Source of the DNA: an uncultured Lachnospiraceae bacterium
GTDB lineage: Bacteria > Bacillota > Clostridia > Lachnospirales > Lachnospiraceae
Direction of reading: 5' to 3'
Assembly: GCA_910577785.1 (NCBI GenBank)
Contig: CAJTNT010000014.1
Location: 22,178 to 86,177, forward strand
Length of the DNA: 64,000 nucleotides
Shown here: piece after piece, positions 32,608-42,304 of the stretch
Layout of the letters: every line of letters begins with the position of its first letter
How positions within the stretch are numbered: the stretch's first letter is position 1
Position numbers and translations under genes: made by a program
The notes under the pieces: model-generated
Seen by the model: only the letters and a program-made list of their open reading frames with translations
Told to the model about the DNA's origin: nothing
Database searches by the model: none

Positions 32608-35444
32608 AATATGCCTACCTCCTTCTGAATGCGGGCAAATGCCACCAGCGCCCGTTCTGAATCAATCTTGCTGTCGGCGCTGCCGATATCCAGCAGCAGA
32701 TGCTCCAGTTCTTGCCGTTTTTCCGGATAGTGTTGAAGAAACAGGGGCATGGAGCCGTAAATCTGTTCCTTGCTCTTGGTAACCCTGTTGGGCAGGTACA
32801 GCAATGTCTTGGCGTAATACAGATATAAATCCGGGCTTGTTTCCTCAAAAGAGCCAAGGGCCGACTGCATTTTCTGGGAAAGATAAGCTTTTACTTCCAC
32901 ACAGGGATGCTCCATCATCCGCCGGATAAATAGCGCCGGCAGTCGGTTCCCATACCAGCTGTCCAGTTTCTTTAGGGCATATTGGTAGGTTTGTTCCATG
33001 GGGGAATCCAGTAACATCATATGGAGCTTCTCCCTTTGGCCCGCTTCTGTGCTTGCTGAAATGGCCGCAAGGGCATCGGGAGCCGCTGCAGAAGGCAGGC
33101 TCTCAAATACAGCCTGGGCAATCTGGTTCAAGTGCGTGACATTGCATTCAAACAGCAGCAGCAAAGTATTTGGCCTGTTGGCAAGCTGTGCCTGCAGCCG
33201 ATCTGTGAGTTCCGTCAGGGTCTTCACCAGCCGTTTGGAGCCCGTTTCCAAAATGGAGAGAATAAGGCTGTCTTTGGGCAGGATTTCATCTTTGCAGGAT
33301 TTCAGCAAGGAGATGGACTGGTATTCCCGTTCTGAGATCCGGCTGTGCCGCAGTTCCATATCCTGGAGCGTATTCCGCAGCAGTTCATAGGGCATGGAAA
33401 ACAGCACATGTTCTGTTAAATCAAGCAAAAATTCTGGAAGCTTCTGCAGGCCGAGCAGCAGGGAGATAAAATAGCGCAGGGTTTCCTGCTGTTCCAAGGC
33501 CGTGGCTTCCGCAAGCTTGCTGACTGACATTTCCAGCAGATAGGTGACCTGTTCAGAAAGCGTAATCTGCTGTTCCAGGAAGAGGCTGCCCTGTCCGGCA
33601 ACCGTTTTTAGGAAAGCAATATATTCCGCAGCCGTAAACGCGCGCAGGTTACCTTCTAAGACACCCTGCCAGGTATCGAGCGTATCCAAGAAAAGGAAGC
33701 CTGCCACCTCTTGCGGCTGAAATTTGCCATGCGTACGGTGGAAATATTGTCTGGCGGCTTCCCAGAGGCTTTCCACAGGGACGCCCATCAGAGCCGTCAT
33801 CAGCTCTGCGTCAAATTCCTGCAGCACCTCTAAGCGGGGCAGCAGGAGGGAGGTAAAGAGCTGCGCGGTCTGAGCATAAGGGATTTTGCAGAGTGCGGCC
33901 AGCTCTTTGGCCTCATAGGCATCGAAGGCATGCCGGGCAGCGGCTTTCTGTAATAATATGTAACAGAATTTATGTACGGTTCCAGCCTGGGCATGCTGGG
34001 CGACAAAGAGAAGGTCTCCCAGGTAGCGAAGCCAGAGGGACTGCTCTGCCGCGGCATCATTGCCCATAACCTCCCAGAAATAACGGTCGAAAAAGTAATT
34101 CTGCAAGGTATCGTCATAAGAGCCGTCCAGATTGTCATGGTCAGTATAGCTTGTGAGCATTTCGCGGGCAGCTGTGATAAATTTTGCCTCATCCTCTGCC
34201 AGATATCGGTCAAAGGTCCGGCGGAGATGGCGCACAAAATAGCTGTAGGCGCCTTCCTGGCCGCTTCCGCGGAAATAATAGGCTGTTCTGGGGGTATCAA
34301 GGAAATAGGCGATCCGTCCCAGAGCATCGGCCATCCCGTAGGCAGTCGCTGTCTGGATGGTATTTTTATAGGCAATCCGCTGGATGTTTGTGCCATCGGT
34401 ATAGGCATTTTTGGTATATAGCTCCTGACTGCCGAACACATAATAAAGGTTGCGGTATGCATTGGGCTTATTTAAGTATGCCTCCAGTTCTTCGCCCTCT
34501 AAATCCTTGCCGTTTAATTTTAGTTTCTGGATATGGAAATCCATTTCTGGCAGCGTGCGGTAAATGGATTCTTTCTGCTTCCACAGCAGCTTTTCGTCAA
34601 ATAGGCTGACGTACTGGCGGATGCAGCGCCGCAGCCCTTCGTGGCCTGCCGGGCTTGCCCATAGTTCATCGCTGTGCGAAATTTGTTCTGCCGTTTCCAG
34701 CAGAAGGGGGTTCCGATCCGCCGTCAGTTCCAGGAAGATGCCGCAGGCCAGCTCTACGCTGGCTGTCTTTAGCAGCAGGCTGTATTCCCCGGCGGAGGGC
34801 TGCATGTCCATAAACTGCCGGAGGTATTTTTTCCTCATATAGAGCCGCTCCTGGGAACACATGCTGACAATCGTTTCCAGATAGGGGCTGTCCGGCGCAA
34901 AGCCAAAGAGGCTGCTGGGGCGCCCGATCAGCCCGCAGTCCTGGAAACGGATGTGGGCGGACGTTAGGGAAGCCGCATAATCTGTATACTGCAGGCCGCC
35001 GTAATAAGGGAAGGTGACGCCCTGGTCCAAGGCATAGAATTCTGGGATTATATATTTCTTATCAATGTCGACGCGTGGCTGCCAGGTGCGGCTGTTGCGG
35101 TCATAATCCCAGTATCTGTGTGCTGTCTTATAGCCCTTGGCATAGCAAAGCAGGTTTTTTTCCCTGAAAAAATAGGTGTTGGGGATGGAGGGAAGATGCC
35201 CGCCCGTGCCGTGGAAGACGGCGTAATGTGTATAGCATACTTCAGGCTTCAGCAGGTGGCCGTACGCGCGGTAAGACCTGCGGGAAGCGAATAAGTCCCG
35301 CTCAAATTCCTGTATCCCATACAGGATGAGCAGGCAAGGGTTGTTCCTGCCGTCCAGACCCCAGAGCAGGATCCGGCGGGTGGGGGGCTCGTCTAATTTC
35401 CAGAGCCGCTGTTGTTCCTCTGATGTTAAGTTCTTCATTTGCAT
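32604..35444 (-). CDS. Large alpha-helical repeat protein of a retron (ARM-like)
   Basis: The 946-residue protein is mostly helical, with repeated Leu-rich helix pairs through the C-terminal two thirds (for example EQVTYLLEMSVSKLAEATALEQQETLRYFISLLLGL), consistent with ARM/HEAT-like repeats. No catalytic motif is seen. The N-terminal 150 residues are more mixed. The ATG at 35444 (MQMKNLTSEEQQ) has AGGAAG 6 nt upstream; an in-frame ATG at 35507 lacks a site. It is first in the operon, under the promoter at 35536-35564. A scaffold or target-sensing role in anti-phage defence is inferred. Confidence 0.7.
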   Translation of the reverse strand: MQMKNLTSEEQQRLWKLDEPPTRRILLWGLDGRNNPCLLILYGIQEFERDLFASRRSYRAYGHLLKPEVCYTHYAVFHGTGGHLPSIPNTYFFREKNLLCYAKGYKTAHRYWDYDRNSRTWQPRVDIDKKYIIPEFYALDQGVTFPYYGGLQYTDYAASLTSAHIRFQDCGLIGRPSSLFGFAPDSPYLETIVSMCSQERLYMRKKYLRQFMDMQPSAGEYSLLLKTASVELACGIFLELTADRNPLLLETAEQISHSDELWASPAGHEGLRRCIRQYVSLFDEKLLWKQKESIYRTLPEMDFHIQKLKLNGKDLEGEELEAYLNKPNAYRNLYYVFGSQELYTKNAYTDGTNIQRIAYKNTIQTATAYGMADALGRIAYFLDTPRTAYYFRGSGQEGAYSYFVRHLRRTFDRYLAEDEAKFITAAREMLTSYTDHDNLDGSYDDTLQNYFFDRYFWEVMGNDAAAEQSLWLRYLGDLLFVAQHAQAGTVHKFCYILLQKAAARHAFDAYEAKELAALCKIPYAQTAQLFTSLLLPRLEVLQEFDAELMTALMGVPVESLWEAARQYFHRTHGKFQPQEVAGFLFLDTLDTWQGVLEGNLRAFTAAEYIAFLKTVAGQGSLFLEQQITLSEQVTYLLEMSVSKLAEATALEQQETLRYFISLLLGLQKLPEFLLDLTEHVLFSMPYELLRNTLQDMELRHSRISEREYQSISLLKSCKDEILPKDSLILSILETGSKRLVKTLTELTDRLQAQLANRPNTLLLLFECNVTHLNQIAQAVFESLPSAAAPDALAAISASTEAGQREKLHMMLLDSPMEQTYQYALKKLDSWYGNRLPALFIRRMMEHPCVEVKAYLSQKMQSALGSFEETSPDLYLYYAKTLLYLPNRVTKSKEQIYGSMPLFLQHYPEKRQELEHLLLDIGSADSKIDSERALVAFARIQKEVGIL

Positions 35445-35535
35445 CAGTGACTTCCTTTCTGGTGTGGCGGCATCGGTATGGAAACCGCCAATATCGTTAG
35501 CAATCATTCGTAAATTTTTATGTACGTTCCTATAA

Positions 35536-35564
35536 ATTATAACAAAAAATTCGGGTTATGGCAA
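35536..35564 (-). promoter_or_regulatory. Promoter of the retron protein operon
   Basis: Read on the minus strand, TTGCCA (35564-35559) and TATAAT (35541-35536) have a 17-nt spacer. It lies about 90 nt upstream of the ARM-like gene start and is back to back with the ncRNA promoter. Confidence 0.75.
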
Positions 35565-35588
35565 TCGTTGATAAAAAGCAAAAAAATG

Positions 35589-35618
35589 TTGACTTTTTTA
35601 AAAGACATGTGTTATAAT
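35589..35618 (+). promoter_or_regulatory. Promoter of the retron ncRNA
   Basis: TTGACT (35589-35594) and TATAAT (35613-35618) with an 18-nt spacer point rightwards into the structured RNA. Expected transcription start is about 35625. The two divergent -35 boxes are only 24 nt apart. Confidence 0.8.
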
Positions 35619-35624
35619 TTCAGC

Positions 35625-35843
35625 AATGAAAAACGGCGTGGCTTTCTGGTCTGAATGCTTTGGGGTAGCCCCAAGGCTGTTGTTTCTAGCCTTTTACACC
35701 ACTATGTCCTGCGTCACTCGCACTGAATTCGGTACTAGTGCGTTTGGACAGTAGCCTGCGGCGCAAACGCACTAGTACCGCTCAGTGCTAAAGTGTCAGA
35801 ACAGAGTAGAGGATTGTTAGCAGAAAGCCAGGGCTGTTTTTTT
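35625..35843 (+). ncRNA. Probable retron msr-msd RNA, divergent from its protein operon
   Basis: The RNA has the expected parts in order. The terminal inverted repeat a1 is GGCTTTCTG (35640-35648) and a2 is CAGAAAGCC (35821-35829). Two short msr hairpins follow a1: TTGGGG/CCCCAA (35660-35674) and GGCTGTTGTTTCTAGCC (35675-35691), the latter like the second msr stem of Ec86 as I recall it. A long msd hairpin has GCACTGA (35720-35726) with TCAGTGC (35782-35788) and a perfect 16-bp stem GGTACTAGTGCGTTTG (35731-35746) with CAAACGCACTAGTACC (35764-35779). It ends in a T7 run (35837-35843). A promoter lies at 35589. Strand choice rests on promoter, T run and hairpin order. Confidence 0.75.
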
Positions 35844-36154
35844 CTTATATTTTGGTAAATTTTGTTTCTTGTCTGTAATTCTCCATGGCGTTTCCGTCCA
35901 TAGCAAAATCCTTAGAACATAGTATAAAACACATGACAGATGATCGGATATATTGTACAATAGGGATAGTAAAGGTACAGAATAGCTATGTACCATAACA
36001 AACTATAACGGAAATCAGGATAGAAGCACTGAGGCATTTGTCAGATATAACAATTGAGTGAAATAGCACAAAGCGGACAAACCTGTTATTGACAGGGAAA
36101 AATGGTTCAGGGATAGAATACAATTGATTTATTAAAATAAAGGAGGGATATGAT

Positions 36155-38608
36155 ATGTTACGAAAAACAATACGACGTGCAGCTGCGGCATTCCTGGCGG
36201 CTGCTATAGCTATTACGGCCATGCCTCAGGAGATAGCGGCTTCAGCGGTTGTAGCCATGCCCCAAGAGACAGCGGCTTCAGCGGTTGCAGCTATGCCCAT
36301 GGGAGCTTCTGCTTCCATTCCGTCTGTGCAGCCGGAAGCCTTATCTGGGGAAAGCGCCCAGAAAATTACCCGCGTTTCCGTCCATGATCCGTCGATTATT
36401 AAGGCGGACGGCACGTATTACCTGTTCGGTACCCACCTTGCCGACGCCAAGTCCACAGACCTGATGAACTGGACGCAGATGAATCTCGACTGGAATGCCC
36501 GTGGCGATGACAGCTGGAAGCAGGATTCTGTCTATGGCAATGTCCTGGAGAATCTGGCCGAGTCCTTTGCCTGGGCAGGCTATAACGATGGGGATACGGC
36601 AAACGGCGGCCTGGGCGTGTGAGCGCCGGACGTCACCTACAATCCCCATTACCAGTGGCCAGACGGCTCCCAGGGGGCATACATGCTCTACTATAGCGCC
36701 TCATCTACTTGGAAGCGCTCCTGTATTGGCTATGCTGTTTCCCAAAAAGTGGAAGGGCCATACCAGCATGTTGATACCATTATTTATTCCGGCTTTACCA
36801 AGACGGGAGCAGTGGACCATGGCCTTGGCGGGCCATCCAGCCACAGTGACCGGGACACGAGATGGGACAATAGCTATCTGAACCTCTCGGAACTGATTGC
36901 AGAGGGGCGGCTGTCTGGCATCAGCGACAAATGGTTTACCGCCAATGGCGGCTGGCGGGAGGCCTACGCCCCCAATGCCATCGACCCTACAGTATTTTTC
37001 AGCAAAGAGGGCGCCATGTACATGGTCTATGGCTCCTGGTCCGGCGGGCTGTTCATCCACGAGCTGGATGCGGCTACGGGGGCGGTAAAATATCCAGGCA
37101 CAGACAGCACGGAGCCAATTTCCGGCAATTTCACCGACCGCTATTTCGGCACCCATATCGCTGGCGGCAACCACCAGTCCGGGGAAGGCGCATACATACT
37201 CTACGATGCAGAGACTGACTACTACTATTTATATGAGACATACGGCGGCCTCCTGTCTGGCGGCGGCTACAATATGCGCCTCTTCCGTTCACGGAACGTT
37301 TATGGCCCATATACAGATGCGAAAGGCCAGAACGCCAAGGACAATGGACAGAATAATGAGAGATACGGCATCAAGCTGATCGGGAATTATCAGTTCCCGG
37401 ATCAGCCGGGTTACCGTGCGGCGGGGCATAACTCTGCGCTGATAGACGAAGATGGCCAGCGGTATTTATTCTACCACCAGCGCTTTGACCTGCCAGGAAG
37501 CCAGCATGAAGGCCACCAGGTCCGTGTGCGCAAGCAGTATATGAATGAGGATCAATGGCCGGTGGCTTCCGTGTACGAATATCAGGGAGAGACGGCAGGG
37601 CACTATGGACGTGAGGAATTGGTCGGAAGCTACAACTTGATTGACCATGGCACGCAGACCAATGGGGATATGATTATTGCCCAAAAGCTGGAACTGCACG
37701 AAGATGGCACTGTCAGCGGGGATAAAACCGGCACATGGGAGCTGTCCACAGGATATGGGAAGGATTACGACTACCTTACACTGCGCATGGGCGGCGTCAT
37801 ATACAAAGGCGTACCCAGCAAACAGCAGGATGAGCGGAATCCATCGGTAAGGGTTATGACATTCTCTGCAATCGGGGACAATAATACCTGCCTCTGGGGC
37901 AGCCAGGAAACAGAGGCCAAGCCAGATCCTAAGCCAGATCCAGATCCTAAGCCGGACCCAGATCCTAAGCCGGACCCAGATTCCAAGCCAGATCCAGATC
38001 CCAAGCCAGATCCTAAGCCGGATCCTGATCCGAATCCCGGCGAAGAGGATCCCGTGCCAGTGAAAAAGGCGAAACAGAGTATTTCCGTAAAGGCAGAGTT
38101 TAAAAAAACCTACGGCGACAAAGCCTTCTCTTTGAAAGCAAAATTAAAAAAGGGAACCGGCGCACTCCGCTATGCATCAAAGCATCCGTCGGTTGCCACA
38201 GTAAATAAAAAGAGCGGAAAAGTAACCATCAAGGGAACCGGCATTGCGAAGATTACAATTACTGCTTCTGAGACAAGCAAATACAAGAAGGCAGTAAAGA
38301 CAGTAACCATAAAAGTTGCCCCTTCCAAGCCTATCCTCACAGAGGCAAAGAGCAAAGCCTCCGGGAAGGCAGCCTTAAAATGGAAGAAGGCCAAGAAAGC
38401 AAGCGGCTACCAGATTCAGTATGCCACAAATGCGAAGTTCCGTTCTTCCCGCCGTATAACGGTTGCGAAAGGGAGCGCGACCTCCAAGGCAATCTCCAAG
38501 CTGAAACGGAAAAAGACCTACTATTTCCGCATCCGCGCTTACAAAAAATCAGGCAAGGCAACGATCTATGGGGCATATAGCAAGGTAAAGAAGGTAAAGG
38601 CGCTATGA
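36155..38608 (+). pseudogene. Secreted GH43 family glycosidase interrupted by a TGA
   Basis: Two frames in the same phase are separated only by TGA at 36620-36622. The N-terminal part (155 residues) has a signal peptide and the GH43 motif VHDPSIIKADGTYYLFGTH, with catalytic base Asp. The downstream part resumes APDVTYNPHYQW, so the stop replaces the Trp of the family motif WAPDV (TGG to TGA). The rest is intact: GH43 blades, a Lys/Asp/Pro linker of DPKPDPDP repeats near 37915-38040, a bacterial Ig-like segment and a fibronectin-III-like end. It would be an arabinanase- or xylosidase-like enzyme of about 817 residues. The break could be recent decay, read-through or a sequencing error. Confidence 0.8.
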
Positions 38609-39045
38609 TACAGAATGTGACTATTAGAAAAGTACTGGGAACGGAAAATATAATACTTTCCATTCCGTAGCGGTTCGTATGGCTATTTTTATAAAGTCCT
38701 GGTGCATATCGCATAAAATTCATGGCCTGTGGGGTCACCCGTAGTAACAATATGCTAATAGGGCATGTCTTAATTTTGGGATGGTTGTAATTGTATCTGT
38801 TAAATTCAGGAAAAATGTGTTATAATGCTATCTATCATCGAAAATTGGCAGGAAACTCCTAAAGAGTGTCGATTTTATATGGTAGATGGCATTTTTGTGT
38901 AACAATTCAACGAGCCTGGCCTGCACATTTGCTGTGTTGGCCGTGAGAAGTGAAACGAGAGCGCCAGAATCCCATGGAAGGTATGGAGTAGTTATCTTTT
39001 TGCCATTGTTTTTCTGTAGTTTTTATTTGTGAAAGGGGGGATCTT
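38609..39045 (+). other. Intergenic region between GH43 and cas6
   Basis: No gene is supported. A weak hairpin (GGAACGGAAA/TTTCCATTCC, 38638-38666) may end the GH43 transcript. A longer stem pairs TGCTATCTATCAT (38826-38838) with ATGGTAGATGGCA (38879-38891) using G-T pairs and is followed by TTTTT, so it can act as a terminator. A TATAAT with an extended -10 TG lies at 38821-38826. The cas6 ribosome site GAAAGGGGGG is just before 39046. Confidence 0.5.
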
Positions 39046-39783
39046 ATGCTTGCAAAATTGCAGCTAGAGCTGAAAACTGGGAATGGTGATGTTATCCCAT
39101 ATCAGAAGGCGGTTATTCTGCAAAGCATCTTAATGGGGCAGATTGGCGGCGCATACGCCAATAAGCTCCACGAATCTAGGCTCCATCCATATTGCCAGTC
39201 CGTCATCCAACAGAATGGAAAGAATATCTGGGAAATCTGCACGACAAATGCAGAGGCGTACCAGGGGATTCTCCTGCCACTCCAAGATGCTGGGTTCCGC
39301 CATTTTTTTATGGAGGACGACCAATGGGAAGTGGATGTGGTGCAAAAACAGATGCAGCAAAAGACAAAGAGCGAATTTATGGATCAGTATTATTTTAAGG
39401 ATGCAGGCAGGTATCTAAATATAGAGTTCCGTACGCCGGCCGCATTTAAGAGCCAGGGGGAATATGTCTTTCTGCCAGAGCTGCGGCTGCTTTACCAAAG
39501 CCTGATGATGAAATACAGCGCATCCTCCGATGATGAGGCGGCAGAGGATGAAGACGTATTAGAGCAGCTGATTGCATATAGCAGAGTATCGAAGTACCGC
39601 CTCCGTAGCTGTATCTACTCGCTCCATGGGGTTAGGATCCCAGCTTTCCTGGGGCAGCTTTCCATCCGGGTCAGCGGGCCGCAGGCGATGGTGAATTTCC
39701 TACATATGCTGTTCCGTTTTGGGGAGTACGCTGGGGTGGGGATTAAGACGGCAATGGGGATGGGGAATATAAAGCTGGTATAA
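39046..39783 (+). CDS. cas6: CRISPR endoribonuclease Cas6
   Basis: The 245-residue protein cuts the repeat RNA to make crRNAs. It has two RRM-like halves and the C-terminal Gly-rich loop AGVGIKTAMGMGNIKLV typical of Cas6. A His that could be catalytic lies in the N-terminal half (LHESRLHPYCQS). An acidic insertion (SSDDEAAEDEDV) lies near residue 165. It is the first gene of the type III-A locus, 151 nt before cas10 on the same strand; that gap holds nothing I can assign. Confidence 0.9.
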   Translation: MLAKLQLELKTGNGDVIPYQKAVILQSILMGQIGGAYANKLHESRLHPYCQSVIQQNGKNIWEICTTNAEAYQGILLPLQDAGFRHFFMEDDQWEVDVVQKQMQQKTKSEFMDQYYFKDAGRYLNIEFRTPAAFKSQGEYVFLPELRLLYQSLMMKYSASSDDEAAEDEDVLEQLIAYSRVSKYRLRSCIYSLHGVRIPAFLGQLSIRVSGPQAMVNFLHMLFRFGEYAGVGIKTAMGMGNIKLV

Positions 39784-39934
39784 CGGTTTCATGCAGGCCA
39801 AAGCGTTTACTAGTTAGAAGCTTCGATGTCTGGATAGAACTGTGTAGTAAGGAACGGTTCTGTACAGGAGGAAAAAATGAGGCAGGGGCTGGCAGGGAGT
39901 AAGGAAAGCCTGCTCCTGCAGGAGGGAGGTAAGC

Positions 39935-42304
39935 ATGACGAAAGAAAAGGTACAGTTGGCGGTCGGCGGGCTGCTCCATGATATAGGCAAGGTCGTGTAC
40001 CGGCAGGGGGACGGCAGGAGGCACAGTCTCAGCGGCTATGAGTTCCTGAAGGAAGAGGCGCATCTGGAGGATCGTAATGTATTGGACTCTGTGCGCTACC
40101 ATCATGCCCAGGAATTAAAAGGGGCGAAGGTTGCCCCGGATTCCTTTGCCTATCTGACCTATTTTGCGGATAACGTGGCAGCAGCCGCTGACCGTAGGAA
40201 AGAGGAAGGCGGGGAGGCGGGATTTGTCAGGGGGATTCCTCTGGAATCTGTGTTCAACCGCTTGAATGGAAATGAGAAAAAGCTCTATTATACGCAGGAT
40301 GCCGGGCTTTGGAGCCAGGAAATCAATTATCCCACAGAGAAGGTAAAGCTCTATGATGAGCATTTCTACCAGAAGGTCAAGCAGCAGCTGCTGGAAAATT
40401 TCAGGGGGATACGGTGGGAGACAGAGTATATCAACTCCCTGCTGGAAATCCTGGAAGGGAACCTGAGCCTGATCCCTTCCTCTACGGCCAGGGACGAGCC
40501 GGCGGATATTTCCTTGTATGACCATATGAAGCTCACGGCGGCAGTCAGCGCCTGCATTTATAGTTACCTGCAGGAGCGGGGAATCCAGGACTATCGGTCA
40601 GCTTTGTTCCAGAACAGCAGGGAATTTTATCAGGAAAAGGCATTCCTCCTGCTGTCGATGGATGTTTCCGGGATCCAGAACTTTATCTATACCATCCATA
40701 GCGAGGGCGCATTGCGCAATCTGAGGGCGCGTTCTTTTTACCTGGAAATTATGATGGAGCATATCGTGGATACTCTGCTGGAACGGCTGGAACTGTCGAG
40801 GGCAAACCTGATTTATGCGGGCGGCGGCCATTGCTATCTGCTGGTTGCGAATACCTGCTATACGAAGGAAGTGGTGGCGGCATTTGAGCAGGAACTCAAC
40901 CAGTGGATGCAGGAAACGTTTGATATATCCCTGTATGTGGGGGTTGGCATGGCGCTGTGCAGCGCCAGCAATCTGCAGAATATTCCCATCGGTTCCTATC
41001 GGGAGATATTTCAGGAAGCGAGTGAGCAGATTTCGGCCAAGAAAGCTTCGCGCTATACGGCGGCGCAGATCCGGGCGCTCAACCATAGGAAGGTGAAAGA
41101 TTTTACCAGGGAATGCAAGGTGTGCAAGAAGCTCGGCCGCCTGACGGAGGACAATACCTGCCTCATCTGCGCCGCAATCTGGAACCTTTCCAAGGATATT
41201 TTGTACAGCGATTTCTTTGCCGTCACCAGCAATCCGGGAAAATCGGCGCTGCCCCTGCCTTTTGGCGTATTTCTGACGGCAGGCAGTGCGGCGGATTTGC
41301 GGGAGCGCATGGCTGGGGATGAAGGGTACGTCCGTGCCTATGGCAAGAACAAAATGTTTTCCGGGAAGCATATTGCGGCCAAGATATGGGTGGGGAATTA
41401 TACGACAGGCGAAAGCTTTGAGGAGCTGGCGCGTCAGTCCGAAGGCATTGAGCGGATTGGGATTCTGCGGGCCGATGTGGATAACCTCGGCCAGGCATTT
41501 GTATCCGGCTTTGCCAGTGAGAAAAATGGAGATAAGTATATGACCCTTTCCCGCAGCGCCACCTTATCGCGGCAGCTTTCCCTGTTTTTCAAATATCATA
41601 TCAATGCCATCTTGGAAACGCCCCGCTATATCCTGGATGGGAGGCAAAAGGAAAAGCGTAAGGTCGCCATCGTCTATTCCGGCGGGGACGACCTGTTTAT
41701 TGCGGGCGCATGGGATGATATTTTGGAACTGTCCGTGGATATCCGCCAGGCTTTTGCGCGGTATACGGAAGGGACATTGACGTTATCGGCAGGCATTGGC
41801 CTATATCAACCCAAATTCCCCATCCATGTAAGCGCGGCCGAAGTGGCAGGCTTGGAGGATGATTCCAAGAAACGTCCGGGAAAGGATGCGCTGACCTTCC
41901 TTCCGGATGGCGTAAGGCATGAGGAATGGAGCGATGAGGAAGGGGAAGGGTGCAGCGTCAATGACGCCACCTATTCCTGGCAGACATTTATGGATGAGGT
42001 GATCGGGGAGAAGTACCGGCTGATTTCCGGCTTTTTTCAGTCTTCGGAAGATCGGGGGAAGAATTTCCTCTACCATCTGCTGGAGTTGGTGCGTAGGCGG
42101 GAGGAAAAAATCAATCTTGCCAGATATGTGTACCTGCTGGCACGGATGGAGCCGAAAAGCTATGCCAAGGCAGAGGAAAAGGCGGCATATCAGGTATTTT
42201 CCAGGGAAATGTACCGATGGATGAAACAGGAAAAGGACTGCAGGCAGATGAAGACAGCCATCAGCCTGTATGCATATAAAATACGGGAAAAGGAGGAAGT
42301 ATGA
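39935..42304 (+). CDS. csm1: Cas10/Csm1, large subunit of the type III-A complex
   Basis: The 789-residue protein carries an N-terminal HD nuclease motif (GLLHDIGKVVYR, His16-Asp17, with VRYHHAQ downstream), a zinc-binding Cys set (ECKVCKKLGRLTEDNTCLICA, from Cys394) and two palm domains. The GGDD motif at residues 583-586 (YSGGDDLFIAG, 41681-41692) is the cyclic-oligoadenylate synthase site. Both the single-strand DNase and signalling activities therefore appear intact. Its last codon overlaps csm2 by 4 nt. AGGAGGGAGG precedes the start. Confidence 0.95.
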   Translation: MTKEKVQLAVGGLLHDIGKVVYRQGDGRRHSLSGYEFLKEEAHLEDRNVLDSVRYHHAQELKGAKVAPDSFAYLTYFADNVAAAADRRKEEGGEAGFVRGIPLESVFNRLNGNEKKLYYTQDAGLWSQEINYPTEKVKLYDEHFYQKVKQQLLENFRGIRWETEYINSLLEILEGNLSLIPSSTARDEPADISLYDHMKLTAAVSACIYSYLQERGIQDYRSALFQNSREFYQEKAFLLLSMDVSGIQNFIYTIHSEGALRNLRARSFYLEIMMEHIVDTLLERLELSRANLIYAGGGHCYLLVANTCYTKEVVAAFEQELNQWMQETFDISLYVGVGMALCSASNLQNIPIGSYREIFQEASEQISAKKASRYTAAQIRALNHRKVKDFTRECKVCKKLGRLTEDNTCLICAAIWNLSKDILYSDFFAVTSNPGKSALPLPFGVFLTAGSAADLRERMAGDEGYVRAYGKNKMFSGKHIAAKIWVGNYTTGESFEELARQSEGIERIGILRADVDNLGQAFVSGFASEKNGDKYMTLSRSATLSRQLSLFFKYHINAILETPRYILDGRQKEKRKVAIVYSGGDDLFIAGAWDDILELSVDIRQAFARYTEGTLTLSAGIGLYQPKFPIHVSAAEVAGLEDDSKKRPGKDALTFLPDGVRHEEWSDEEGEGCSVNDATYSWQTFMDEVIGEKYRLISGFFQSSEDRGKNFLYHLLELVRRREEKINLARYVYLLARMEPKSYAKAEEKAAYQVFSREMYRWMKQEKDCRQMKTAISLYAYKIREKEEV

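Noticed and set aside
36620..36622. TGA as selenocysteine or recoded Trp in GH43
   Set aside because: Trp is expected at this site rather than Cys, TGA ends other genes in the window, and no selenocysteine element is visible.
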